Part shown: one piece after another, positions 49,745-60,917 of the stretch
Layout of the letters: each line of letters opens with the position of its first letter
Numbering within the stretch: position 1 is the first letter of the stretch
From: Stomorhina lunata
Lineage: Eukaryota; Arthropoda; Insecta; Diptera; Rhiniidae
Assembly: GCA_933228675.1 (NCBI GenBank)
Contig: OW121740.1
Coordinates: forward strand, 156,477,828 to 156,541,827
DNA length: 64,000 bases
Reading direction: 5' to 3'
Position numbers and translations under genes: made by a program
The notes under the pieces: generated by a model
What the model was told of the DNA's origin: nothing
The model's database searches: none
The model's input: only the letters and a program-made list of their open reading frames with translations

Positions 49745-49855
49745 GTTTCAACAACAAACGCAAGATGACAAGAAAACGTTCGAGTCCCATGGGACTCGAA
49801 ATGTATTTGCCGGTTTTGCTGGCATTTATAATGTTGCCATTATTAGCTCAAGCTG
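49745..49855 (+). CDS. first coding exon, signal-peptide exon of a secreted or membrane protein (partial; CDS 49765-49855)
   Basis: This is an internal exon: an acceptor ending CCTTCCAG at 49744 precedes it and a donor GTAAGT starts at 49856. The first 20 nt are 5' UTR. The ATG at 49765 follows CAAG, with A at -3, a good fly start context. Thirty codons follow, then one base (G) of a split codon, so the next intron is phase 1. The peptide has a basic N-terminus (MTRKR), then a hydrophobic core LPVLLAFIMLPLLAQA (residues 15-30), and ends in AQA, a good signal peptidase site. In-frame ATGs at 49789 (MGLEM) and 49801 are alternative starts. Mature domains are not in the window, so the family cannot be proved. 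From memory, Drosophila Lar starts MGLQM and has its signal peptide followed by an Ala whose codon begins with G, so a Lar orthologue is possible but weak. A cell-surface receptor with long introns fits in any case. An acceptor before the ATG means at least one upstream non-coding exon, not identified here. Confidence 0.82.
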
Positions 49856-49861
49856 GTAAGT
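49856..49861 (+). other. 5' splice site GTAAGT
   Basis: GTAAGT directly follows the signal-peptide codons and matches the consensus donor perfectly. Reading past it in frame leaves the hydrophobic segment and enters AT-rich sequence without coding character. The intron it opens runs at least to the window end unless an exon was missed. Confidence 0.78.
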
Positions 49862-50149
49862 GTTGGAAATTTTTCCATTTCTTTATCATTAGGAATTTCT
49901 TTATTATATTTGATACTAATTTGGTTTTTATTATCCTTTAAAGGAGCTAATTTTAAGAAAAAATCTTTAGTGTCAAGTTTTATTTGAGATATAATAAATA
50001 TTCTTGATTTCTTATTTAGATAACTCCATTTTAATGCTTAAAAGCTTTTGACAAAAATGAAAGCTTTTAATTAAAAAGTTTTACTGTAGTGTATTGCACT
50101 AAGATCCCAATTTATTACAATTATTTATTATTGTTTTTTGATAAAACCA

Positions 50150-51930
50150 AAAAATGTTGGTGTAGAAAAATTTTTTCATCATTTTTTCACCAAAAACTTT
50201 TTATATAAAATTTTTTCACCAAAAATTTTCTATATAAAATTTTTTTACCGAAAATTTTCTATATAAAATTTTTTCACCGAAAATTTTCTATATAAAATTT
50301 TTTCACCGAAAATTTTCTATATAAAATTTTTTCACCGAAAATTTTCTATATAAAATTTTTTCACCGAAAATTTTCTATATAAAATTTTTTCACCGAAAAT
50401 TTTCTATATAAAATTTTTTCACCGAAAATTTTCTATATAAAATTTTTTCACCGAAAATTTTCTATATAAAATTTTTTCACCGAAAATTTTCTATATAAAA
50501 TTTTTTCACCGAAAATTTTCTATATAAAATTTTTTCACCGAAAATTTTCTATATAAAATTTTTTCACCGAAAATTTTCTATATAAAATTTTTTCACCGAA
50601 AATTTTCTATATAAAATTTTTTCACCGAAAATTTTCTATATAAAATTTTTTCACCGAAAATTTTCTATATAAAATTTTTTCACCGAAAATTTTCTATATA
50701 AAATTTTTTCACCGAAAATTTTCTATATAAAATTTTTTCACCGAAAATTTTCTATATAAAATTTTTTCACCGAAAATTTTCTATATAAAATTTTTTCACC
50801 GAAAATTTTCTATATAAAATTTTTTCACCGAAAATTTTCTATATAAAATTTTTTCACCGAAAATTTTCTATATAAAATTTTTTCACCGAAAATTTTCTAT
50901 ATAAAATTTTTTCACCGAAAATTTTCTATATAAAATTTTTTCACCGAAAATTTTCTATATAAAATTTTTTCACCGAAAATTTTCTATATAAAATTTTTTC
51001 ACTGAAAATTTTCTATATAAAATTTTTTCACCGAAAATTTTCTATATAAAATTTTTTCACCGAAAATTTTCTATATAAAATTTTTTTACCGAAAATTTTC
51101 TATATAAAATTTTTTCACCGAAAATTTTCTATATAAAATTTTTTCACCGAAAATTTTCTATATAAAATTTTTTCAACGAAAATTTTCTATATAAAATTTT
51201 TTCACCGAAAATTTTCTATATAAAATTTTTTCACCGAAAATTTTCTATATAAAATTTTTTCACCGAAAATTTTCTATATAAAATTTTTTCACCGAAAATT
51301 TTCTATATAAAATTTTTTCACCGAAAATTTTCTATATAAAATTTTTTCACCGAAAATTTTCTATATAAAATTTTTTCACCGAAATTTTTCTGTATAAAAT
51401 TTTTTCACCGAAAATTTTCTATATAAAATTTTGTCATCAAAAATTTTCTTTATAAAATTTTTTCACCCAAAATTTTCTAAATAAAATTTTTTACCGAAAA
51501 TTTTTTATATAAAATTTTTTCATCACAAATTTTCTATATAATATTTTTTCACTGAAAATTTTCTATATAAAACTTTTTCATCGAAAATTTTCTATATAAA
51601 ATTTTTTCATCACAAATTTTCTATATAAAATTTTTTCACCGAAAATTTTACATGTAAAATTGTTTCACCGAAAATTTTCTTTATAAAATTTTTTCACCGA
51701 AAATTTTCTATATAAAATTTTTTCACCGAAAATTTTCTTTACAAAATTTTTTCACCGAAAATTTTCTATATAAAGTTTTTTCACCGAAAATTTTCTATAT
51801 AAAATTTTTTCACCGAAAATTTTCGATATAAAAGTTTTTCACCGAAAATTTTCTATATAAAATTTTTTTTACCGCAAATTTTCTATATAAAATTTTTTTT
51901 ACCGCAAATTTTCTATAAAATTTTATATAA
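50150..51930 (+). repeat. 29-bp satellite (TTTTCTATATAAAA + CACCG), + orientation
   Basis: About 61 units of AAAATTTTCTATATAAAA followed by TTTTTTCACCG. CTATATA spacing at 50288 and 50317 gives 29 bp. From about 50230 to 51000 units are essentially identical, after which variants appear. The array starts about 300 bp inside the intron downstream of the exon. Confidence 0.95.
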
Positions 51931-52360
51931 AAAATTTTCGCTGAAAAATTTTTATATAAAAAATTTTCGGTGAAAAAATTTTGTATAAAAAATTTTCGAG
52001 GAAAAAATTTTATATAGAAAATTTTCTGTGAAAAAATTTTATATAGAAAATTTTCTGTGAAAAAAATTTTTAAAGAAAATTTTTGATAAAATTTTTTTTT
52101 TTTTTTTGGAATTCATTCGGTGAAAAAATTTTATATAGAAAATTTTCGGTGAAAAAATTTTATATAGAAAATTTTCGGTGAAAAAAATTATATAGAAAAT
52201 TTTCGGTGAAAAATTTTATATAGAAAATTTTCGGTGAAAAAATTTTATATAGAAAATTTTCGGTGAAAAAATTTTATATAGAAAATTTTCGGTGAAAAAT
52301 TTTATATAGAAAATTTTCGGTGAAAAATTTTATATAAAAAATTTTCGGTAAAAAAATTTT
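51931..52360 (-). repeat. 29-bp satellite, reversed segment
   Basis: The unit now reads CGGTGAAAAAATTTTATATA then GAAAATTTT, the reverse complement of the preceding array, for about 14 units, broken by a poly-T run and GGAATTCATT at about 52087-52115. At about 52368-52402 one and a half units return to + orientation. Confidence 0.92.
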
Positions 52361-52402
52361 CTTACAAAATTTTTTCACCGAAAATTTTCTATCAAAATTT
52401 TT

Positions 52403-54234
52403 AAAACTTAATATTGGAAAAAAAGCTTTGGCATACCTTTTTCACAAAAAAGCTTTTATTATTCAAATTTATGACATTTTAATCTCTCATCATGATCAAT
52501 TATTTGCCTTTTATTTATAAAAACTTTCCTTCATTTGAACTCAAATTTTCAAAACGAAACTTTATATGAAATTTTGAAAGCTCTTAACCCCCCACTGTTT
52601 TAGAAACAAAGAACAATTTGAATTTTAGCAAAAAAAATGTAAAAATGTTCTTGTTTCAAATTTGCCATTCATTAATTTCACGCACTTTTTTTCTCTGACA
52701 TTAAAACAAACAAAACGAAATACAATTTCAATTTAAATTGAAACCCGTGACTCAATAAAAAATTTAAAAAAAATTAAGAGGGGGTCACAATTTATTATTT
52801 TTGAATAGAAGCACTTATAGGGCAGAGACCAGACACAAACAGGGAGTGTTAAAAATTTTTTGAAAAAAAAACTGAACATATTTTTGGCAAACATATGGAC
52901 AAGAATACAAAGACCGAATGAAAAAAAGGGGGAAGAAAGGGCGAATGGACTGTTATATAAAAGGACGGACAGATGTTTGTTTGGACTTTTGTCTGAGTGG
53001 ACTAAAACAAAAAATTTTACTGGGATTTAGATACAATTTTGCAGATAAAAGTCATTGAGCGTATGAATGACTGTTCAAGAATAATGATAAATGCATTTCA
53101 ATTGCAGACCAGTCAGACAGACAGACACAAGTGTTCTTACACCGAATAATTTTCATTAAATTGAACAAAAAATGCAACAGATTTTCTTTTTCCCAGAATA
53201 AGGGTGAGATTTTTTGCCAATCGAATTTTTCTTAATTGAAAATTATCCACTAATTGTGCTAATTTTCCGAACAGATGATAGTAATTTGTCACTGTTTCAA
53301 GGAATTATCCCTTTTGTGTATTTTGATTTCAGGACTCTCTTCAAAGCACTAAATTTAATGGTTTTACTAGTTAATAAAATTGTATTAATCCTAGAAAATC
53401 TTTTGTAAATTAAAACAAAAATCAAAATAGGCTTCAAGAATTTTGCAAAAAAAATGCTACCCTTATTTTTGTATTCGAGCGGAGAAAATAAGAAAAAATC
53501 TTCTAATATTTGTTGTTAATATTTGCCAAGAAATTAGTGTTGATGTGTTAAAAACATCATCATTTTATTTCCTTTCTTTCCTTTTCAACCCCACCCACCC
53601 TTTACATGAAATGAACTGAAAATGTTTTTTGACCTTCCCAAACCGAACCCAAACCAACCAATTCCAAAAAATCATTCTTTTTTTCTTTTGTCCATTTTTA
53701 GAAAAACAAAATACACATGTTTCTTAATTTAAACCAGCTAAAGCTAATAAACCTCTCCATTCTTTTATGATCTTATATAGGCATTATTCAGCTTTTTTTT
53801 ATTTGGCAAACAGGGAAACCTACCCCTCCCTTTTCAAAATTTTTTTGCTTGCTCGAGGGGATGTTGCTAAATATTTATATTTTTCCTGAGTTTTGTTCAA
53901 ATACACCCACATATGTTTGGGCTAAAGTGAGAATTTTTTTCCCTATATTTATTTAGTTGTATACAGGGGTATCAGGAAAAAAATCATCCCCTCTTACCTA
54001 TTTATATGCTTAGGCAAACTGATGACCCTAAGAGCAAAAATTCAAAATATTGCTGGAATTAGTGTCGGTGTAAACAATGGATTTTTAGGTATTAAAACCG
54101 CAACAAAAGATTTTGGTTGGATTTTGAAAAGAAATACGACGCATTTATGCGAAAATCTACGTGAGTTATCTTGTTAATAACGAAAAGGGAAGGATAGCTA
54201 ATTAGAAAACTCAAGTTTATTTAGTAATCAAATT
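52403..54234. other. unique stretch, no gene seen
   Basis: AT-rich with short GACAGACAGACA runs at about 52965 and 53113. A 64-codon frame at 53214-53408 has no recognisable features and lacks splice context. Nothing supported. Confidence 0.45.
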
Positions 54235-57200
54235 TATTCAAAGAAAATTTTCTTTAAAAAATTTTCTATATAAAATTTTTTTACCGAAAATTTTCTATAT
54301 TAAATTTTTTCACCGAAAATTTTCTATATAAAATTTTTTTATCGAAAATTTTTTATATAAAATTTTTTCATCTAAAAATTTTCAATATAAAATTTTTTCA
54401 CCGATAATTTTCTATATAAAATTTTTCTACTTTTCTTATAACATTTTTTATAAAACTTTTCTGTATAAAATTTTTTCTCAGAAAATTTTCTATAAAAAAT
54501 TTTTTCTCAGAAAATTTTCTATAAAAAATTTTTTCTCAGAAAATTTTCTATAAAAAATTTTTTCTCAGAAAATTTTCTATATACAATTTTTTTACCGAAA
54601 ATTTTCTATATTAAATTTTTTCACCAAAAATTTTTTATATAAAATTTTTTCATCTAAAAATTTTCAATATAAAATTTTTTCACCGATAATTTTCTATATA
54701 AAATTTTTCTGCTTAAAAATTTTCTATATAACATTTTTTCACCGAATAGAAATAGAAAACTATATACAATTTTTTCATCAAAAATTGTTTATATAAAATG
54801 TTTTCATCATAAATTTTCTGTATAAAATTTTTTCAGCGAAAATTTTCTTTAAGAAAATTTTCAACAAAAATTTTATATATAAAATATTTTCACTGAAAGT
54901 TTACAAAAAAATTATTTCTCAGAAAATTTTCTATATAAAATTTTTTCTCAGAAAATTTTCTATATAAAATTTTTTTACCGAAAATTTTCTATATAAAATT
55001 TTTTTACCGAAAATTTTTTATATAAAATTTTTTCACCGAAAATTTTCTATATAAAATTTTTTCACCAAAAATTTTCTATATAAAATTTTTTCATCGAAAA
55101 TTTTCTATATAAAATTTTTTCACCGAAAATTTTCTATATAAAATTTTTTCACCAAAAATTTTCAATATAAAATTTTTTCACCGAAAATTTTCTATATAAA
55201 ATTTTTTCACCGAAAATTTTCTATGTAAAATTTTATCACCGAAAATTTTCTATATAGAATTTTTTCATCAAAGATTTTTTATATAAATTTTTTTCACCAA
55301 AAATTTTCTGTATAAAATTTTTTCACTGAAAATTTTATGTAAAATTTTTTCAACGAAAATTTTCTATATAAAATTTTTTTCAACGAAAATTTGCTATATA
55401 AAATTTTTTCAACGAAAATTTGCTATATAAAATTTTTTTACCTAAAATTTTCTTTGTCAAATTTTTTTACCTAAAATTTTCTTTGTCAAATTTTTTCACC
55501 GAAAATTTTCTATATAAAATTTTTTCAAAAATATTGTGGTAAATTCTTTACCGAAAATTTTTCACCAAAAATTTTTAAATATAAATTTTTTTCACCAAAA
55601 ATTTTTTATATAAATTCTATATAGAAAATTTTCGGTGATAAAATTTTATATAGAAAATTTTCGGTGAAAATTATAAAAATTTTTCAACGAAAATTTCCTA
55701 TATAAAATTTCTTCATTGAAAATTTGCTATATAAATTTTTTTACCTAAAATTTTCTTTATAAAATTTTTTTAACTAAAATTGTCTTTATACAATTTTTTC
55801 ACAGAAAATTTTCTATATAAAATTTTTTCACTGAAAATTTTCTATATAAATTTTTTTCACCGAAAATTTTCTATATAAAATTTTTTTACCGAAAATTTTC
55901 TGTATAAAATTTTTTCACTGAAAATTTTATGTAAAATTTTTTCAACGAAAATTTTCTATATAAAATTTTTTTCAACGAAAATTTCCTATATAAATTTTTT
56001 TCAACGAAAATTTGCTATATAAATTTTTTTTTACCTAAAATTTTTTTTGTCAAATTTTTTTACCTAAAATTTTCTTTGTCAAATTTTTTCACCGAAAATT
56101 TTCTATATCAAATTTTTTCAAAAATATTGTGGTAAATTCTTTACCGAAAAATTTTCACCAAAAATTTTTAAATATAAATTTTTTTCACCAAAAATTTTTT
56201 ATATAAATTCTATATAGAAAATTTTCGGTGATAAAATTTTATATAGAAAATTTTCGGTGAAAATTATAAAAATTTTTCAACGAAAATTTCCTATATAAAA
56301 TTTCTTCATTGAAAATTTGCTATATAAATTTTTTTACCTAAAATTTTCTTTATAAAATTTTTTTAACTAAAATTGTCTTTATACAATTTTTTCACAGAAA
56401 ATTTTCTATATAAAATTTTTTCACTGAAAATTTTCTATATAAACTTTTTTCACCGAAAATTTTCTATATAAAATTTTTTTACCGAAAATTTTCTGTATAA
56501 AATTTTTTCACTGAAAATTTTATGTAAAATTTTTTCAACGAAAATTTTCTATATAAAATTTTTTTCAACGAAAATTTCCTATATAAATTTTTTTCAACGA
56601 AAATTTGCTATATAATTTTTTTTTTACCTAAAATTTTCTTTGTCAAATTTTTTTACCTAAAATTTTCTTTGTCAAATTTTTTCACCGAAAATTTTCTATA
56701 TCAAATTTTTTCAAAAATATTGTGGTAAATTCTTTACCGAAAAATTTTCACCAAAAATTTTTAAATATAAATTTTTTTCACCAAAAATTTTTTATATAAA
56801 TTCTATATAGAAAATTTTCGGTGATAAAATTTTATATAGAAAATTTTCGGTGAAAATTATAAAAATTTTTCAACGAAAATTTCCTATATAAAATTTCTTC
56901 ATTGAAAATTTGCTATATAAATTTTTTTACCTAAAATTTTCCTTATAAAATTTTTTACCTAAAATTGTCTTTATACAATTTTTTCACAGAAAATTTTCGT
57001 TATAAAATTTTTTCACTGAAAATTTTCTATATAAATTTTTTTCACCGAAAATTTTCTTATAAAATTTGTTCACCGAAATTTTCTATATAAAATTTTTTTA
57101 CCGAAAATTTTCTATATAAAATTTTTTTACCGAAAATTTTCTATATAAAATTTTTTCAACGAAAATTTTCTATATAAAATTTTTTCACCGAAAATTTTCT

Positions 57201-57243
57201 ATATAAAATTTTTTCACCGAAAATTTTCTATATAAAATTTTTT
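54235..57243 (+). repeat. 29-bp CACCG satellite, second array, with 593-bp higher-order repeat
   Basis: Same family as 50.15-52.4 kb but more diverged (CTCAG, CAACG and CCTAAAATTTTC variants). From about 55310 to 57050 a set of about 20 units is repeated three times: ATATTGTGGTAAATTC lies at 55531, 56124 and 56717, both steps 593 bp. Every higher-order copy includes two units in reverse orientation (TATAGAAAATTTTCGGTGAT), at about 55618-55668, 56210-56260 and 56803-56853. Confidence 0.93.
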
Positions 57244-57450
57244 TTAAGGTTTGCCTAGTTTGATAGTTCATCAGATTTAAGTTCGAAGGACCATTAATGG
57301 TTCTATTATCCGGTTTGAAGGACCATTTTACCATTATATTGATACAAAAACTTTTTCTAAAAATTTTTCAAATATTTATATATTATTACTTTTTCCTTGG
57401 TCCTTCAAACAAAATTCTCGATGTTCAAAGACAAATCATAAGTTTGAAGG
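57244..57450 (+). repeat. TTCGAAGGACC repeat, copy 1, with internal dyad
   Basis: GTTCGAAGGACCATTAATGG, TTATCCGGTTTGAAGGACCA, a T-rich middle, then TGGTCCTTCAAAC and CTCGATGTTC. GTTTGAAGGACCA (57313-57325) pairs perfectly with TGGTCCTTCAAAC (57398-57410) around a 72-nt loop. Confidence 0.75.
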
Positions 57451-57715
57451 TGTTTATGTGCGAAACGTGTAGAGTAGTGTAAGAGAGAGTACCTGGGTTT
57501 CCAGTCTCTCGCTACTCTCTTTATCTAGTTTAAGTGTTATATTCTAGCTTAAACCTAAAATATGTCTAACTTTAAACTTCACTTGTGAAGAATTATTGGA
57601 AGTAAAAGGTTAGTATCAAGTGACAATAAAATATTTTCGTTATTATATTCCCAACTAATCCCCTTGTGTATTTCTTTAACATTATACATTTGTTAAAAAT
57701 CCTTGCCAACTTATC

Positions 57716-57900
57716 AGAAGGTTTATTTACCTAGTTTTGTAGTTCATCAGCTTAAAGTTCGAAGGCCCTTTACAAGTTTGATTATCCGGTTTGAATGACC
57801 TTTTCAGGTTTGATTATCCGGTTAGAAGGACCATAAAACCATTATTTTGCTACAAAAACTTTCTCTTAAAGTTTTTCGAATATTTGCAAATCAATATTTT
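57716..57900 (+). repeat. TTCGAAGGACC repeat, copy 2
   Basis: Begins TTTACCTAGTTTTGTAGTTC and continues as copy 1 through ATCCGGTTAGAAGGACCATA and ACTTTCTCTTAAAGTTTTTC. The reverse arm of the dyad is lost. Confidence 0.7.
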
Positions 57901-58890
57901 TTGTATGCCTTAAAATATTACCATAAATTTTCTTTTTTTTCCATAAGTAGACCAACAAGATAAGAATCAATTCCCACATTTTTCATGTCAAATAAAATGA
58001 AAAGGCAAATGAAATGTTTAATAACCAACTGTCATTTTTATAGTTTTTTAAAAAGAAAATTGAAAAATTAACTCAAAACTCAAATGCGGGTGACATTTTT
58101 TTTTTTGTTTTTGGTGTTTGAAGTAAAAAATAAATAAAAAAGAAAAATGCATAATGACCCAAATTCCTAGTTTACATGTTTAAAGGTACAAACAAATAAA
58201 TATCTGTATGAATATTTCTTCCACTTCTTCGAATTGTCATTGACTTGTCAAAATTGTTTAGAAAACATTCACATCCAAAACTTCTGCCATGAGATATTGG
58301 TAAATAATGTCAAGACGTTGAAGCAGAAGAAGAAACAGAACTAAACAAATATTAAATGAAAAAAAAAACATACAAAGTTCTTTTATTCTTTACTCAAGCC
58401 AAAGAGTTTGTCCAATCCATTCATCCATCTCCATCGTTGGAAAAAGGGACACTTTTATGTCAAACATTTATGTTGTCATTGTTCAATTCCGTCTGTCTCT
58501 CTATGTCTCTCAGGCCATTGATGTGTGTTTGACAGTTGCATGCAATGCAAACAATTTTCAAAAAAAAAAAAAACGAAAAATGACTGATGGTTCGATGTTT
58601 GACTGTTTGGTTTGGGCTATTGAAGATGAGTTTAAATAGATTTTTTTTGTGCCGTTTTTGGTTTTAATTTCCATTTATTTTTTTGTATTTGTTTTTATTT
58701 GATTTTTCTTTGCATCTAATGTTTGTTTGAAGAGGAAGAGAGTGGGGGAAAGAAAACATGTTTTCCTATTTGACTTTAATCAAACATATGTCAATATTCG
58801 TAAGAGTGTTTGATGGGAAATGTTATAGTATAGGTAAATATTGAAAAAGAAATTTGAGACTTTTTAGTTTTGGGATAAAGAATTTAAGAT
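57901..58890. other. unique stretch, no gene seen
   Basis: AT-rich with poly-A and poly-T runs. A 60-codon frame at 58457-58639 includes an A-run-encoded lysine stretch and is not supported. Confidence 0.45.
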
Positions 58891-59540
58891 CAAGTAGGAT
58901 AAGATCCGGTTCGAAGGACCATAACTTTGAGTTGCTGTTCTTGGAGCATAAAAGGAACTTTGGATAATAGGAGAGGGGTTGGTTTAATTTTTTTTTTTTT
59001 TAAACCAAAAAAGTAAGATAATATCCGGTTCGAAGGACCAAAACTTCGAATTTATTTCCTTTAGAATAAAAATAACTTTGGACCATAGAAAAGGGGTTGG
59101 TTTAAGATCAAAAAAGTAAGATAATATCCGGTTTGATGGAACATAACTTTAAGTTGGTCTTCTTTGATAATAAAGAATTTCTTTGGGTCAAAAAAATGGT
59201 TTGATATAAATTTCGTTTAAAATCAAAAATGTAAGATAATATTCGGTTCGAAGGACCAAAACTTTGAATTGGTTTTCTTGGAGCATAAAAAAACTTTGGA
59301 TTAAAGAAAAGGTGTAGGTTAAATTTTCTTTTAAAATCAAAAAATTGAGATAATATCCTGTTCGATGGACCATAAATTTGAGTTGATCTTCTTTGATCAT
59401 AAAGAAATACTTTGGTTCAAAGGAAATGGTTTGATATAAAGTTCATTTAAAATCAAAAAAGTAAGACAATATGAGGATAATAAACTAAACCTTTTAATTT
59501 AAAATTCGTGTTCGAACATCAAAATCTGGTTCGAAGGACC
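58891..59540 (+). repeat. about 115-bp TTCGAAGGACC tandem unit, six copies
   Basis: GTAAGATAATATCCGGTTCG and variants at 58894, 59013, 59116, 59231, 59345 and 59461, spacings 119, 103, 115, 114 and 116 bp. Each unit continues AAGGACCAAAACTTTGAATT, a TTTTCTTTGGAGCATAAA segment, and TTTAAAATCAAAAAA. The last copies lose the TTCGAAGGACC core. Confidence 0.85.
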
Positions 59541-60165
59541 ATACATTTTTAAACCTATGAAAGGCATTTAATTAAAATTTGTATAACCTTTTTTTGTAAT
59601 TAAAAAATACTAGTTATATTAAAAATTTTCAATTTATTTAAACATAAAAATTTAAACAAGTTTTTTAATTAAAATTTAGAAGGACAATCCGCTTGCTTAT
59701 TAAATAATTAATTAAACAATTTTAAAAAAATTATAATCTTTCATTATTTTATTAATTAAAAAAAACTGTCAAATTGAATGTCTAAATAAATGTTAACAAA
59801 TCAATCAACATAATTTTGTATAATTATTTTATATTAAAATTAATAAAAATTGGAAAAACAACAATGAAAAATTAAAAAAAAAAAACATCAGCAACAATTT
59901 AAAGTTAATATGTCAAAAAAAATTGAAATATTAATGACATCTTCTTAAAGTTATTGACACATTCTTTAAATTTGCGGCTTTTATTGTGATTTATTAAAAT
60001 TCGCAAAATTATAAATTGATATTTATTGAACGTTAATGGAGTTTTTATTAAGACAAGGCATTTTTTATAAATAGTAATGAACTTAATAAAGATGCAAAGT
60101 GTTTTGTCTTAAATTAAAGAGTTGGAACAAAACTTCAGTTCAAAGTACAATTTCATATAATGCAC
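59541..60165. other. unique AT-rich stretch, no gene seen
   Basis: Extremely AT-rich, with no repeats of note and no gene. Confidence 0.4.
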
Positions 60166-60169
60166 AGAA

Positions 60170-60790
60170 CTTTTAGGTTCGAAGTAAACTTTGTAGGGTT
60201 TGAATATTCATTAAAGTCGAACAACATGTTAGTTTTAATCTAACCATTTGAAATGGCACACAAAATTGTTAGGTTCGAAGAAGACTAGCCGGTTTGAAAA
60301 TGCACACAAAATTGTTAGGTTCGAAGAAGCATTATTGAGGTCAGAGCCAATGTACGAACGAAAACGAAATGTTTAATAACTAATTGGTTCTTTAAACTAA
60401 ATTCTTGATGTTCGAAGACGAATTATAGGTTTGAAGGTTTGTCTAGTTTTATTTACAAAGTTCCAAGCACCTTTAATGGTTTGACTATCCGGTTTGAAGG
60501 ACCATTAAACCATTATATAGCTACAAAAACTTTATTTTAAAGTTTTTCGAATATTTGCAAATCGATACTTTTTCCTGGGTCCTTCAAACCAAATTCTTGA
60601 TGTTCGATGAAGACTTATAAGTTTGAAGTTTTGCTAGTTTTATAGTTCATTAGCTTAAAGTTCGAAGGATCATTAATGGCTTTATTATCCGGTTTGAAGG
60701 ACCATTAAGACATTATTGCTACAAAAACGTCGAATATTTGCAAATCGATACATTTTCTTCGCCTAAAATTTTAACCTTAAGTTTTCTTTT
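60170..60790 (+). repeat. TTCGAAGGACC repeat, copies 3 and 4 and flanking monomers
   Basis: Monomers AGGTTCGAAGAAGAC and AGGTTCGAAGAAGCAT near 60270-60340 precede two full copies of the about 200-bp unit seen at 57.24 kb. In the first, GGTTTGAAGGACC (60491-60503) again has its complement GGTCCTTCAAACC (60588-60600). The second starts at about 60630 and lacks the reverse arm. Confidence 0.75.
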
Positions 60791-60917
60791 TCCTTAAAAA
60801 TATCATAATCAATTTCCACATATTTCATGTCAAATGTTTCATTAAGGTCAAAAAACATGTAAGTTTGAATCCAATATTTCTAATCGCAAAGAAATTCTCT
60901 AAATTAAAAGATCAAAA

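Noticed and set aside
50150..51930. Regular short repeats could be taken for a CRISPR array
   Set aside because: Units are head-to-tail without variable spacers, and the context is eukaryotic.
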